34,700 bases of DNA from Inhella sp. (lineage in GTDB: Bacteria; Pseudomonadota; Gammaproteobacteria; Burkholderiales; Burkholderiaceae_C), in contig NZ_JAPZSY010000083.1 of NCBI RefSeq assembly GCF_027532025.1, forward strand, positions 1-34,700, in the 5' to 3' direction. The position numbers and the translations under genes were made by a program. The first letter of the stretch is position 1, and every line of letters begins with the position of its first letter. Of the stretch, positions 1 through 8,786 are shown in pieces. The notes under the pieces are model-generated. The model was not told the origin of the DNA, searched no databases, and saw only the letters and a program-made list of their open reading frames with translations.

Positions 1-2660
1 GGAACGCCCGCCGCGATGGAGCCCTGCCCTTTGCTGCTTTCTTCGACGGCTCCCGCCACTTGGATGCGATAGCCGTCGGGCATTCGGGCCTGCAAGGCTT
101 GCAGTTGGGGCCAAATCTGGTTGCTGACGGTGGCGCCCTGCAAGCCCTCCACGACGTCGCCCTGGACGGTGATGGCGTACTGGCGTCCTTCGCGCCACAT
201 CACGCCCGGCTCGAAGCCAAAGTCGAAGCGGGCGACCTGCGTCAGCGGCACGGAGCGGCCGTTTGACGTGGGCACGTAGGCGCTGCCCAGGTCCGTGAGG
301 GTGCTGCGTTGGTCCAGGGGCTGGCGAAGAACGATTTCGATCAGGCGGTCGTCCTCGCGGTACTGCCCGATGGTGCTGCCCGACAGCATGGTGCGCGAAG
401 CCTGGGCGATGCTTTGGCTGCTCACCCCCAAGGCCCGGGCCTTGTCCTGATCGATCTTCAGGCGCAGCACCTTGATGGACTCGTTCCAGTTGTCGTTCAC
501 GCCCAGCATGTTGGGGTTGGCGGCCAACACGGTGCGCGCCTCGTCGGCGTAGCGACGCAAAACGCCGGGGTCGGGGCCGATGAGCCGGAACTGCACGGGG
601 TAAGGCACGGGAGGCCCGTTGGGCAGCAGCTTGACACGGCCTCTCACCTCCCCAAACTCCTCGGCCAGCAAGGCAGGCAAGCGCTGGCGCAACGCCTCGC
701 GCTCTTGCAGCGTCTTGGGCAGCAGGATGACCTGCGCGACGTTCGTTTGGGGAAACACGTTGTCCAGCGGCAAGTAAAAGCGCGGCACCCCAGAGCCCAC
801 CCAAGCCGTGACCGAGGTCAACCCGGGCTCCTGCAGCATGCGCTGCTCAAAACGCTGAGCCACAGCCGCGGTGTTTTGAATGGGCGATCCCTCCGGGAGC
901 CACAGGTCGACCAGAATTTCGGGGCGGCTGCTGTCCGGGAAGAACTGCTGCTGCACCTTGCCCATGCCCACGATGCCCAAGGCGAAGGTGGCCAACGTCA
1001 GGCCGATGGTGATCCAACGGTGCACCACGCACCAGCGCACCAGCGCGCGGAAACGCGCATAGAAAGGTGTGTCGAACAACTCATGCGCCTGGCCGGACGG
1101 CGCCGATCGAGTTCGCAACAACCAAGCGCCAAGGTAGGGCACGAAGTACACCGACACCACCCAGGAGATGACCAGCGACGCGGAGGTGACGGCAAAGATG
1201 GCGTAGGTGTACTCGCCCACGGAGGAGCGCGCCAAGCCGATGGGCAGGAACCCCACGGCCGTGATGAGCGTCCCTGTGAGCATGGGCATGGACGTCACCT
1301 CGTAGGCAAACGTGGCCGCCGTCTTCTTGTCGTAGCCCTCTTCGAGCTTGCGCACCATCATCTCAACGGCAATGATGGCGTCGTCCACCAGCAACCCGAG
1401 GGCGATGATGAGGCTGCCCAGCGAAATCTTGTGCAGCCCGACGCCCCAGTAGTACATGGTGACGAAGGTGATGGCCAGCACCAGGGGGATGGTGATGGCC
1501 ACCACCAGACCGGGCCATATGTCGATGCGCAGGGGCTTGGTGTGCAGGCCCAGGCTGATGAAGCTCACCGCGAGCACAACGACCACGGCCTCAATGAGCA
1601 CCTGAACGAACTCGCGAACAGACCGCTGCACCGCTTGCGGCTGGTTCTGGACCTGCGACAAGGTCAGACCCGCGGGCAGCGTGGGTTCGATGGTGGCCAA
1701 GGCCGCTTGCAGCGCTTGGCCCAGGCGGATGATGTCGCCGCCCTTGGCCATGGAGACCCCCAGCGCGACCACCTGTTGGCCCTGGTGGCGCACGGTGACG
1801 CCAGGAGGCTCCACGTAGGCGCGGGTGACGGTGGCGATGTCCCCCAAGCGCAAACTGCTGGCCTGCCCAGTTTGCGGGTTCACAGCCCGAACGGCCAACT
1901 GTCGGATGCCTTCGATGTTCTGGAACTGACCTTGGACACGCACCCCGACGTTGCCGTCTGAACTGTTCAGCAGGCCCGAGCCTTCGACCGCATTCTGGGC
2001 GTTGAGCTGGCCCACGATCTGGTTCAGATCCAGGCCGAGTTGGGCGATCTTTTGGTGAGAGATCTCGACGTAGATCTTCTCTGCCTGGACCCCAAACAGC
2101 TCGACCTTGGCGACGTCAGGAACACGAAGCAGCTCGGCACGGATCGCGTCCGCGTGGCGCCGCAGCTCTTCAGGGCTGTAGCCGTCGCCGCTCAGGGCAT
2201 AGATGGAGCCGTACACATCCCCGAACTCATCGTTGTAGAAGGGCCCCAAGACGCCGGGGGGCAAGGTATGCCGCATGTCGCCCAGCTTCTTGCGCACTTG
2301 GTACCACGTGCCCGCAACGTCCTTGGCCGCCACGCTGTCCTTGAGTTGGAACAGGGTCAGGGACTCGCCTGGTTTGGTGAACGAGCGGATGCGATCGGCG
2401 TTCGGGACCTCTTGAAGCGTGCGCTCGATCTTGTCCGTGACTTGATCGGCCATCTGCTGCGCCGTGGCTCCGGGCCAGAAGGCCTGAATCACCATGGCGC
2501 GGAACGTGAATGGCGGGTCCTCGTCCTGACCCAGTTGAAAGTAGGCCGCAAATCCCACCACCAAGAACACCACCATCAGGTAGCGCGTCAGTGACGGATG
2601 CTCCAGCGCCCAGCGGGAGATGTTGAAGCGATGGCGGGCGGTGTCGGTGGCTTGGCTCAT
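1..2660 (-). CDS. RND efflux transporter permease (HAE1/AcrB-like), 3' end beyond window
   Basis: Inner-membrane pump of the resistance-nodulation-division superfamily, driving proton-coupled export of hydrophobic compounds. About 886 codons are visible; the family is usually about 1,020-1,050 residues, so the C-terminus lies past the left edge. The N-terminus carries one membrane segment (about residues 25-45) followed by the periplasmic porter domain. The proton-relay pair is seen as VDD with Asp426-Asp427 inside a hydrophobic segment (GLLVDDAIIAVEMM), as in TM4 of AcrB-type pumps. The ATG at 2660 is preceded by GAGG at suitable spacing. It starts 12 bases after the stop of the adaptor gene, so the two form an operon. 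The reading frame is open from start to edge. Substrate cannot be told from sequence; no outer-membrane channel gene is in view. Confidence 0.93.
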   Translation of the reverse strand, partial: MSQATDTARHRFNISRWALEHPSLTRYLMVVFLVVGFAAYFQLGQDEDPPFTFRAMVIQAFWPGATAQQMADQVTDKIERTLQEVPNADRIRSFTKPGESLTLFQLKDSVAAKDVAGTWYQVRKKLGDMRHTLPPGVLGPFYNDEFGDVYGSIYALSGDGYSPEELRRHADAIRAELLRVPDVAKVELFGVQAEKIYVEISHQKIAQLGLDLNQIVGQLNAQNAVEGSGLLNSSDGNVGVRVQGQFQNIEGIRQLAVRAVNPQTGQASSLRLGDIATVTRAYVEPPGVTVRHQGQQVVALGVSMAKGGDIIRLGQALQAALATIEPTLPAGLTLSQVQNQPQAVQRSVREFVQVLIEAVVVVLAVSFISLGLHTKPLRIDIWPGLVVAITIPLVLAITFVTMYYWGVGLHKISLGSLIIALGLLVDDAIIAVEMMVRKLEEGYDKKTAATFAYEVTSMPMLTGTLITAVGFLPIGLARSSVGEYTYAIFAVTSASLVISWVVSVYFVPYLGAWLLRTRSAPSGQAHELFDTPFYARFRALVRWCVVHRWITIGLTLATFALGIVGMGKVQQQFFPDSSRPEILVDLWLPEGSPIQNTAAVAQRFEQRMLQEPGLTSVTAWVGSGVPRFYLPLDNVFPQTNVAQVILLPKTLQEREALRQRLPALLAEEFGEVRGRVKLLPNGPPVPYPVQFRLIGPDPGVLRRYADEARTVLAANPNMLGVNDNWNESIKVLRLKIDQDKARALGVSSQSIAQASRTMLSGSTIGQYREDDRLIEIVLRQPLDQRSTLTDLGSAYVPTSNGRSVPLTQVARFDFGFEPGVMWREGRQYAITVQGDVVEGLQGATVSNQIWPQLQALQARMPDGYRIQVAGAVEESSKGQGSIAAGV

Positions 2661-2672
2661 GCAGCCCTCGGC

Positions 2673-3815
2673 TCAACGTGCGACCGATGCCGCAGCAGAC
2701 GCGGCAGGCGCCGCCCCAAAGCGGCGGACCTTCTGGTTCTCGCCCAGCACATGGGTCCCGGCGATGACGATCTCTTGCTGCGCCGTCAAGCCACCCGCCA
2801 CCACGACCATGTTCCCATCGGCGCCGCCCACCTGGATGGCCTGCGGACGCAAGGTCATGGTGCTGGGCACCAACACCCAAACGTGAGGGCTGCCTTGGCG
2901 CTCGAACACAGCCGACATGGGCACCTTCAGCACGCCGCTCGCCTGCCCAGGGCTGAAGACGGCCGTGGCCGTCTGCCCGAGCTTGACCCCGTCCGGCTTG
3001 CCGATGTCGGCCTTGACCACGAACGTGCGCGTCACCGGGTCGGCGGATTCGGCGATCTCCCGCACCTTGGCTGGCAAGGGCTGCTCGAGCCCCCAGATGC
3101 GGGCCTGCAGACGGGCGGCCTGCGACTGAAGCTGCTGCTTCAGCAAGGCCACCTGGTGCTCGGGCACCTGGAACACCAAGTCTCGCGGGCCGTCCTGCGC
3201 CAGGCGCAGCACCGGCGTGCCGGCGGCCACCACCGTGCCCGGCTCGGCGTCCACGCTGGTGATGAGCCCCGCCGCGTCGGCCACCAAGTCGACATAGCCC
3301 GCTTGGTTGCGCTGCGCCTTGGCCTGCGCCTGGGCCTGTTCCCACTGCCCTTGCGCTGCAGCCAAGGCGACCTCTCGGCGTTCGAGCTCGGCGCCGCTGA
3401 TGAAGCCCTGGGCCTTCAGGTCTTTGAAACGCTGCAAGTCCGCGGCTTGTTGATCGCGGTTCGTGGTCGCCGCTCGCAGCGCGGCTTGGGCGGCCTCGGC
3501 CGCCAACGACAGGTCGACGCCGTCCAGGCGCATCAGCACCTGGCCGGCTTTGACGCGGTCGCCCAGGTTCACCAAACGTTGCTGAACCTTGCCCGGCACC
3601 CGAAAGCTCAAACGGCTTTCGGTGCGCGCCCGCACATCGGCCGCGTACTCGACCGTCTGTGCGGCGGTCCCCAACTCGACCACCATGGTGCGCACCGCCC
3701 GTTCGGGAGCGACGGGAGGCGGCTTGGGCCCACAGGCCGCCAGCAGGGCGGCAACCCCAAGCAGCCACAGGCCACTCGTGCGTTGGAGGGTCGATGGGGG
3801 CATTGCATCCGACAT
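2673..3815 (-). CDS. RND efflux periplasmic adaptor subunit (HlyD/AcrA family), lipoprotein
   Basis: Membrane-fusion protein that links the downstream RND permease to an outer-membrane channel. The 380-residue product begins with a lipoprotein signal ending LLAAC (lipid-modified Cys near residue 26), so it is probably anchored to the inner membrane by lipid. Next come the first half of the barrel-sandwich/lipoyl domain (around RVPGKVQQRLVNLGDRVKAGQVL), an Ala/Gln-rich coiled-coil hairpin (about residues 95-150), the second lipoyl half (GLITSVDAEPGTVVAAGTPV) and beta-barrel plus membrane-proximal domains. I chose the ATG at 3815 because it directly starts the signal peptide and has a GAGG six bases upstream; the frame is open further upstream but lacks a signal. 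It is divergent from hpnC. Confidence 0.92.
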   Translation of the reverse strand: MSDAMPPSTLQRTSGLWLLGVAALLAACGPKPPPVAPERAVRTMVVELGTAAQTVEYAADVRARTESRLSFRVPGKVQQRLVNLGDRVKAGQVLMRLDGVDLSLAAEAAQAALRAATTNRDQQAADLQRFKDLKAQGFISGAELERREVALAAAQGQWEQAQAQAKAQRNQAGYVDLVADAAGLITSVDAEPGTVVAAGTPVLRLAQDGPRDLVFQVPEHQVALLKQQLQSQAARLQARIWGLEQPLPAKVREIAESADPVTRTFVVKADIGKPDGVKLGQTATAVFSPGQASGVLKVPMSAVFERQGSPHVWVLVPSTMTLRPQAIQVGGADGNMVVVAGGLTAQQEIVIAGTHVLGENQKVRRFGAAPAASAAASVAR

Positions 3816-3903
3816 GAAAAACCTCGTTCCCTGTGATGGGCCTTGCGCAAAGGCCTGCGCCTTCATGGCGCGGCCCAAATGTATCGGCTGGCGACAATGG
3901 GGC

Positions 3904-4755
3904 GTGAATCCCACCGTCGCCCCCGGCGTCGCGCCCGAGCGCCATCGCCAAGAAAACTTTCCCGTGGCGGGCTGGCTTTGCCCGCCTGCTTTGCGCCCCG
4001 CGGTCTTGGCGATCTACCGATTCGCCCGACGCGCCGACGACATGGCCGACGAAGGCGAGGTCGATCCAGCCACACGCCGCCTTCAACTCGAAACACTGCG
4101 AGGCGTGCTGCATGCCATCGACGAGGGGCGCGCGCCCGAACCCTTGCATGCCGACCTCGCCGCCGCCGTGGCCGCTCACCGTCTGCCCTTGGCGCCCATG
4201 CACGCCCTGCTCGACGCCTTCGTGCAAGACACTCACATCGACCGCTACGCGAGCCGCGAGGAGCTGCTGGCCTACTGCCGGCTGTCGGCCAATCCGGTCG
4301 GGCGCTTGATGCTTCACTTGGTGGGCGTGAGCGACGAGCGCGCCTTGGCCGAATCCGACGCCATCTGCACGGCGCTGCAACTCATCAACCACTGGCAAGA
4401 TGTGGGCGTCGATCGCTTGAAGCCTCGGGTCTACCTGCCCCTGGAGGACCTGCAGGCCCACGGCGCCTGCATCGACGACGTGTTGGAAGGCCGGGACACC
4501 CCCGCCCTTCGGGCCACGGTGTGCAAGCTCAATGCCTGGGCGATGGACCTGATGCAGCAGGGCGCGGCCCTGCCGCACCGCGTGCCCGGTCGTTTTGGTT
4601 TGGTGGTGCGCCTGGTGGTTGAAGGGGGACTGCGCGTGGGAGAGAAAATACAGGCTATGGACGGCGCCACCCTGCACCAACGGCCCCAGCTTCGCGCCTG
4701 GGATCTGCCGCGCTTGTTGTGGCGCGCCCTCCTCCACCCCCGGCCCGCCGCATGA
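3904..4755 (+). CDS. hpnC: Squalene biosynthesis protein HpnC (hydroxysqualene synthase)
   Basis: All-alpha trans-isoprenyl diphosphate synthase-like enzyme. In the HpnCDE route, HpnD makes presqualene diphosphate from two farnesyl diphosphates, HpnC converts it to hydroxysqualene and HpnE reduces that to squalene, usually for hopanoids. The first aspartate-rich motif is seen as ARRADDMADEG (Asp45, Asp46, Asp49 from the chosen start), the second as LQLINHWQDVGVD. The product is about 283 residues, normal for the family. Start is uncertain: GTG at 3904 fits the family length, an in-frame ATG at 3865 would add 13 residues, and neither has a good ribosome binding site. The stop overlaps the hpnD start (ATGA), pointing to coupled translation. 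No squalene-hopene cyclase gene is visible here. Confidence 0.9.
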   Translation: MNPTVAPGVAPERHRQENFPVAGWLCPPALRPAVLAIYRFARRADDMADEGEVDPATRRLQLETLRGVLHAIDEGRAPEPLHADLAAAVAAHRLPLAPMHALLDAFVQDTHIDRYASREELLAYCRLSANPVGRLMLHLVGVSDERALAESDAICTALQLINHWQDVGVDRLKPRVYLPLEDLQAHGACIDDVLEGRDTPALRATVCKLNAWAMDLMQQGAALPHRVPGRFGLVVRLVVEGGLRVGEKIQAMDGATLHQRPQLRAWDLPRLLWRALLHPRPAA

Positions 4756-5600
4756 CGCCCAACCAGTACGCCGAAGCCAAAGCCGCCGAAAGCGGCTCCA
4801 GCTTCACCTATGCCTTCAAGTTCCTGGAGCCCGCCCAGCGGGAGGCCATCACCGCGTTTTACGCCGTCTGCCGCGAGGTGGACGACGTGGTGGACGAGGT
4901 GAGCGATCCGGGCGTGGCGGCCACCAAATTGGCCTGGTGGCGTCGCGAAGTGGGCTCGGCCTTTGCGGACCAAGCCAGTCACCCGGCTTTGCAGGCCCTG
5001 ATGCCGCATGCCGAGCGCTTCGGCATCGAGGCACGACACCTGCTGGCCGTCATCGAGGGGTGCGAGATGGATCTCCAGCAGTCCCGCTACCTTGACTACC
5101 CCGGCCTGCAGCGCTACTGCCACTTGGTGGCGGGCGTGGTGGGCGAGGTGGCCAGCGGCATCTTTGGCCGCACGCAGCCGCAGACCGTGGAGTACGCCCA
5201 CCGACTGGGGCTGGCCCTGCAACTGACGAACATCATCCGCGACGTTGGTGACGATGCGCGCCGGGGCCGCATTTACCTGCCGGTGAGCGAGCTGCAGCAG
5301 TTTGGCGTCACAGCCCAAGAACTCCTGAAGCGGGAGGCGCCCTGGGGCTACAGCGACCGCTTCACGGCCTTGATGCGCTTTCAGGCCGAGCGCGCCCAAC
5401 GTGCTTACGACGAGGCCTTGGCCTTGCTGCCAGAGGCCGATCGGCGCGCGCAGAAGCCGGGCCTCATGATGGCCAACATCTACCGGCGCTTGCTGCGCGA
5501 GATCGAAGCGGGCGGCTTCCAAGTGCTTCACCAGCGCATCTCGCTGACGCCCTTGCGCAAGGTGTGGATCGCCATGCTCACCCAGTGGCGCGGGCGTTGA
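4752..5600 (+). CDS. hpnD: Presqualene diphosphate synthase HpnD
   Basis: Condenses two farnesyl diphosphates head-to-head to presqualene diphosphate, the first committed step to squalene. The 282-residue product has the two diagnostic motifs: FYAVCREVDDVVDEV (Asp44, Asp45, Asp48) and LQLTNIIRDVGDDARRGRIY, typical of the phytoene/squalene synthase family. The second motif reads NIIRD, as in HpnD, whereas the paralogue just upstream reads NHWQD, as in HpnC, which separates the two. The ATG at 4752 overlaps the hpnC stop by four bases (ATGA). The final TGA lies inside the 5' end of hpnE. Phytoene synthase is the main alternative by family, but the hpnC and hpnE neighbours make the squalene role much more likely. 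Confidence 0.93.
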   Translation: MTPNQYAEAKAAESGSSFTYAFKFLEPAQREAITAFYAVCREVDDVVDEVSDPGVAATKLAWWRREVGSAFADQASHPALQALMPHAERFGIEARHLLAVIEGCEMDLQQSRYLDYPGLQRYCHLVAGVVGEVASGIFGRTQPQTVEYAHRLGLALQLTNIIRDVGDDARRGRIYLPVSELQQFGVTAQELLKREAPWGYSDRFTALMRFQAERAQRAYDEALALLPEADRRAQKPGLMMANIYRRLLREIEAGGFQVLHQRISLTPLRKVWIAMLTQWRGR

Positions 5601-6889
5601 AGCCCCGCGTGCTCGTCATTGGCGGCGGCTGGGCCGGGTTGGCGGCCGCTGTGCATGCGGTGCGGCGGGGCGCCGAGGTTCAGCTTTGGGAGATGGCCCC
5701 GCTGTTGGGGGGGCGCGCCCGCGCCTGGTGCGATGCCGACGGCCATTGGCACGACAGCGGCCAGCACATCTTGATCGGCGCCTACCGCGAAACACTCGCG
5801 CTGATGGCCACCGTGGGCGCTGCGCCAGCGCTCTGCCTGCACCGGCTGCCCCTGATGCTGGTCGATCCCCAAGGTCAAGGCCTTCGGTGGCCTCGGACGC
5901 GCGCGCCGGCCTGGGCTGCAGCGCTGGCCGTGGCACGCCATCCTCGTTGGCGTTGGCGCGAGCACCTGGGGCTGGCGCTGTGGACCTTGGGCCTGCTGGC
6001 CCGGGGCCTGCGCGCGCCAGCCGCCTGGTCGGTCGAACGCTTGTGTCGGGGCCTGCCCTTGGCGGTGAGGCAAGACCTGATCGACCCGCTGTGCATCGCC
6101 GCCCTCAACACCCGCACCGAGGAAGCCAGCGCGGCGGTGCTGCTGCGCGTGCTGCGCGACGCTCTGCTGGGCGGACGCGGCGGCTCCGACCTGCTGCTGC
6201 CCGCAGCGCCACTGCATGCCCTGTTGCCGGGCCCTGCCGCCGCTTGGCTCCAGGCGCACGGGGCGAAGGTGCACACCGGCCGCCGCGCGTTGCAGTTGAC
6301 GCCACAAGGCTCGGGCTGGGTCTGCGACGGCCAAGCCCACGACCGTGTGGTGCTCGCCTGCAGCGCCACCGAAGCCTCGCGCCTCACCCGCGGCTTCGCC
6401 CCCGACTGGGCCGCCGCCGCCGCTGCACTCCCAGCCGAAGCCATCGCCACGGTGGAGCTGCACGCCGAGGGCGCCGCGTTGGCGGCGCCGATGGTGGCGC
6501 TGTCGGGCGGACCGGCCCAGTTTCTTTTCGACCTGGGAGGCATCGACGGGCCGGGCAGTCCCCGTCAGGGTCGCTTCACCGCCGTGGCCAGCGCCGTCGC
6601 CCAGGAATTGGCGGTCGATGGCCTGGAGGCGGTGGCCGCTCGCATCGCCGCGCAAGTGCGTGCCCAGGTGCCCGCACTGGCTCAGGCCGTTCAGGCGCAA
6701 GCCCATGCCGACAAGCGAGCCACGTTCGCGTGCCGAGCGGCCTTGCAACGCCCGCGCATGGCGATCGCCCCCGGGCTTTGGGCCGCCGGGGACTACGTGG
6801 ACGGCCCCTACCCTGCCACCCTGGAAGGCGCGGTGCAGGCCGGCCAGCGCGCCGCTCAGGCGGCCTTGACCCACAATCGGCGGCCATGA
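5564..6889 (+). CDS. hpnE: Squalene-associated FAD-dependent desaturase HpnE
   Basis: FAD amine-oxidase-like/phytoene-desaturase-like flavoprotein that reduces hydroxysqualene to squalene. A dinucleotide-binding Rossmann motif stands at the very N-terminus (VLVIGGGWAGLAAA), followed by a typical flavoprotein second motif (LLGGRARAW) and a C-terminal FAD-binding segment (GLWAAGDYVDGPYPATLEGA). Length is about 441 residues from the GTG at 5564. Other possible starts are GTG 5585 and TTG 5597; the last would give a TTGA overlap with the hpnD stop, matching the style of the other junctions. All leave the FAD motif intact and none has a strong ribosome binding site. The stop overlaps the start of the IclR gene (ATGA). 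Confidence 0.92.
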   Translation: MDRHAHPVARALKPRVLVIGGGWAGLAAAVHAVRRGAEVQLWEMAPLLGGRARAWCDADGHWHDSGQHILIGAYRETLALMATVGAAPALCLHRLPLMLVDPQGQGLRWPRTRAPAWAAALAVARHPRWRWREHLGLALWTLGLLARGLRAPAAWSVERLCRGLPLAVRQDLIDPLCIAALNTRTEEASAAVLLRVLRDALLGGRGGSDLLLPAAPLHALLPGPAAAWLQAHGAKVHTGRRALQLTPQGSGWVCDGQAHDRVVLACSATEASRLTRGFAPDWAAAAAALPAEAIATVELHAEGAALAAPMVALSGGPAQFLFDLGGIDGPGSPRQGRFTAVASAVAQELAVDGLEAVAARIAAQVRAQVPALAQAVQAQAHADKRATFACRAALQRPRMAIAPGLWAAGDYVDGPYPATLEGAVQAGQRAAQAALTHNRRP

Positions 6890-7665
6890 GCCGTCCGCCC
6901 GCACCCGCCGAGTCCGCCAGCCCTGCCATTCAGGTGCTGGAGCGGGCCTTCGCCCTGTTGGACGTTCTGGCCCGCCACACCGACCCCGTCCCGCTCAAAG
7001 AGTTGGCGCAAGCCACGGGACTGCACCCGTCCACGACCCACCGCATCCTCAACGACCTCACCCTGGGGCGTTTCGTCGACCGCCCCGAACCTGGCAGCTA
7101 CCGGCTGGGGATGCGCCTGCTGGAACTCGGCAACCTCGTGAAGGCCCGACTGGATGTGCGCGACGCCGCCCTGGATGCCATGCGGGAGCTGCACAAGCAC
7201 ACCCACCAGCCGGTGAATTTGTCGGTGCGTCAGGGCGACGAGATCGTTTACATCGAGCGCACCTACAGCGAGCGCAGTGGCATGCAGGTGGTGCGCACGG
7301 TGGGGGGGCGAGCCCCGCTGCACCTGACCTCGGTGGGCAAGCTGTTCCTGGCCGCCGACGAACCGACCCGCGTGCGCGCCTACGCCACACGGACCGGACT
7401 GGCAGGTCACACGCGCAACAGCATCACCGATTTGGCGCGTTTGGAGCGCGAACTCGCCCTCATCCGCACCCGCGGGGTGTCGCGCGACGAAGAGGAGTTG
7501 GAGTTGGGCGTGCGATGCATGGCTGCGGGCATCTACGACGACCAAGGCAAGCTGGTGGCCGGTCTGTCGATCTCGGCGCCCTCGGATCGACTGGAGGAAG
7601 GCTGGGAGCCCCGCCTCAAAGAAACAGCGGCTGGTATTTCATCCGCGCTGGGCTTCAGGGGTTGA
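6886..7665 (+). CDS. IclR family transcriptional regulator
   Basis: DNA-binding regulator of 259 residues. An N-terminal winged helix-turn-helix (about residues 15-75, with LKELAQATGLHPSTTHRILN as the HTH) is followed by the IclR effector-binding domain (about 80-255; motifs LHLTSVGKLFLA and GLSISAPSDRL). IclR proteins sense small organic molecules and often control aromatic or organic-acid catabolism; the ligand here is unknown. Its ATG overlaps the hpnE stop (ATGA), so it is probably the last gene of the hpnCDE operon, an unusual place for an IclR regulator. It may regulate the operon or merely be co-expressed. Its TGA directly abuts the stop of the convergent DD-peptidase gene (shared TGATCA). 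Confidence 0.9.
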   Translation: MSRPPAPAESASPAIQVLERAFALLDVLARHTDPVPLKELAQATGLHPSTTHRILNDLTLGRFVDRPEPGSYRLGMRLLELGNLVKARLDVRDAALDAMRELHKHTHQPVNLSVRQGDEIVYIERTYSERSGMQVVRTVGGRAPLHLTSVGKLFLAADEPTRVRAYATRTGLAGHTRNSITDLARLERELALIRTRGVSRDEEELELGVRCMAAGIYDDQGKLVAGLSISAPSDRLEEGWEPRLKETAAGISSALGFRG

Positions 7666-8658
7666 TCAAGAGTCTTTTCGCGACTCGCCCACCAACCACT
7701 TGCGCACACGCTCGGCGTCGCCAATCCGGCTGTACTTGCCGGCGGAGTCCAAGAAGACCAGCACCAAGCGGCGTCCTGCAAGCTGAGCCTGCATCACGAG
7801 ACACTGCCCAGCCTCGCTGATGTAGCCCGTCTTTTGCAAGCCGATGTCCCAATTGGGGCTGCGCACCAAGCCGTTGGTGGTACCGAATGCCGCCTCGCGC
7901 CGGCCGACGCGAACCGTGGTGCTCTCGGATGTGGACAACTCGCGGATGAGCGGTTCGTTGTAGGCAATCTTCACCAACCGGGCCAAATCTTGCGCGCTGC
8001 TCTGGTTGCGGCTGGACAAGCCCGTGGGCTCGACGTAGCGGGTGTCGCGCATCCCCAGCAACTGCGCTTTGGCGTTCATCGCCTCGACGAAGGCGTTCAT
8101 GCCACCGGGGTAATAACGCCCAAGCGCATGCGCTGCGCGGTTTTCACTGCTCATCAAGGCCAAATGCAGCATTTCGCCCCGGGTGAGTCGAGTGCCCACC
8201 TGCAGGCGAGATCGGCTCCCCTTTTCGGTGTCCACGTCGTCTTGGGTGACGGTCAGCACCTCATCCAGCGGCAGCCTTGCTTCGGTCACGACCAAAGCCG
8301 TCATCAATTTGGTGATGGAGGCGATGGGGAGCACGGCATCGTCGTTTTTGGCCAGCAGGATTTCTTCGGTGTCTTGGTCCATCACCAAGGCCACGCTGGA
8401 GCGCAGGTCCAGGGGATCGTGCGTCTGGTGCAGCCCAGCCAGCTGGCCGAAAGAGGGCTTCGCAGGCACAACGCGCGCCGGGGCCACCGCCTTCTTGCGC
8501 TTGCCAGAGACCGTCTTCGCAGGCCGCACGGACGCCTTTTTGACGGTGCCACGCTGGGCTTTGCTGGGTTGTTCTTTGGCGACCACCTCGCGCACACCCA
8601 GGGCGGCATCGCCCATCGACAGGCCCAAGGTCACCGCCAGAACAGCCCAAAAACGCAT
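7666..8658 (-). CDS. pbpG: D-alanyl-D-alanine endopeptidase (penicillin-binding protein 7-like)
   Basis: Low-molecular-weight penicillin-binding protein, peptidase family S11, which cuts D-Ala-meso-diaminopimelate cross-links in periplasmic peptidoglycan. The 330-residue product has a signal peptide (about 1-21), then a Lys/Arg/Pro-rich linker (about 22-68) and the catalytic domain. The three active-site motifs are visible: SxxK as Ser114-Ile-Thr-Lys117, SxN as Ser171-Glu-Asn173, and KTG at 276-278. The ATG at 8658 has GGAGG seven to eight bases upstream and begins the signal peptide directly; the longer open frame upstream gives no signal peptide. It lacks the C-terminal amphipathic anchor domain of PBP5-type enzymes. 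The basic linker could bind cell wall or membrane; that is inference. Confidence 0.88.
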   Translation of the reverse strand: MRFWAVLAVTLGLSMGDAALGVREVVAKEQPSKAQRGTVKKASVRPAKTVSGKRKKAVAPARVVPAKPSFGQLAGLHQTHDPLDLRSSVALVMDQDTEEILLAKNDDAVLPIASITKLMTALVVTEARLPLDEVLTVTQDDVDTEKGSRSRLQVGTRLTRGEMLHLALMSSENRAAHALGRYYPGGMNAFVEAMNAKAQLLGMRDTRYVEPTGLSSRNQSSAQDLARLVKIAYNEPLIRELSTSESTTVRVGRREAAFGTTNGLVRSPNWDIGLQKTGYISEAGQCLVMQAQLAGRRLVLVFLDSAGKYSRIGDAERVRKWLVGESRKDS

Positions 8659-8685
8659 CACGAAACCCTCCGAAACAACGCCCCG

Positions 8686-8715
8686 AGTGTAGAGCGACGG
8701 CAGGAGATCAATCAA
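8686..8715 (-). promoter_or_regulatory. Candidate sigma-70 promoter of the DD-peptidase gene
   Basis: Reading the minus strand, TTGATT (8715-8710) and TACACT (8691-8686) are separated by 18 bases and lie just upstream of the ribosome binding site and ATG at 8658. This is a moderate match to a housekeeping promoter, found by eye. Confidence 0.4.
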
Positions 8716-8746
8716 GGACAAGCACTTACGTGAGTTTCCTGATGCG

Positions 8747-8768
8747 GTGTGTGCAAATTCGCACACAC
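8747..8768. other. Perfect 8-bp inverted repeat between leuA and pbpG
   Basis: GTGTGTGC and GCACACAC flank a six-base loop (AAATTC). It lies 18 bases after the leuA stop and about 30 bases upstream of the candidate -35 of pbpG. There is no T-tract on either side, so it is not a standard intrinsic terminator. It may stabilise the leuA transcript end or be an operator for pbpG. Confidence 0.5.
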
Positions 8769-8786
8769 TCGCTTACACCTTGCGTT

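Noticed and set aside
309-1961. A 550-codon plus-strand frame opposite the RND permease gene
   Set aside because: The minus strand holds a full-length RND permease with intact motifs. The plus frame is His/Gln/Gly/Ala-rich without any domain, as expected for antisense frames in GC-rich DNA.
2227-4737. An 836-codon minus-strand frame across the adaptor gene and opposite hpnC
   Set aside because: It crosses two well-supported genes in other frames or strands and shows no recognisable domain.
8747-8768. Reading the GTGTGTGC palindrome as an intrinsic terminator of leuA
   Set aside because: No T-tract follows on the minus strand, so it is listed only as an inverted repeat.
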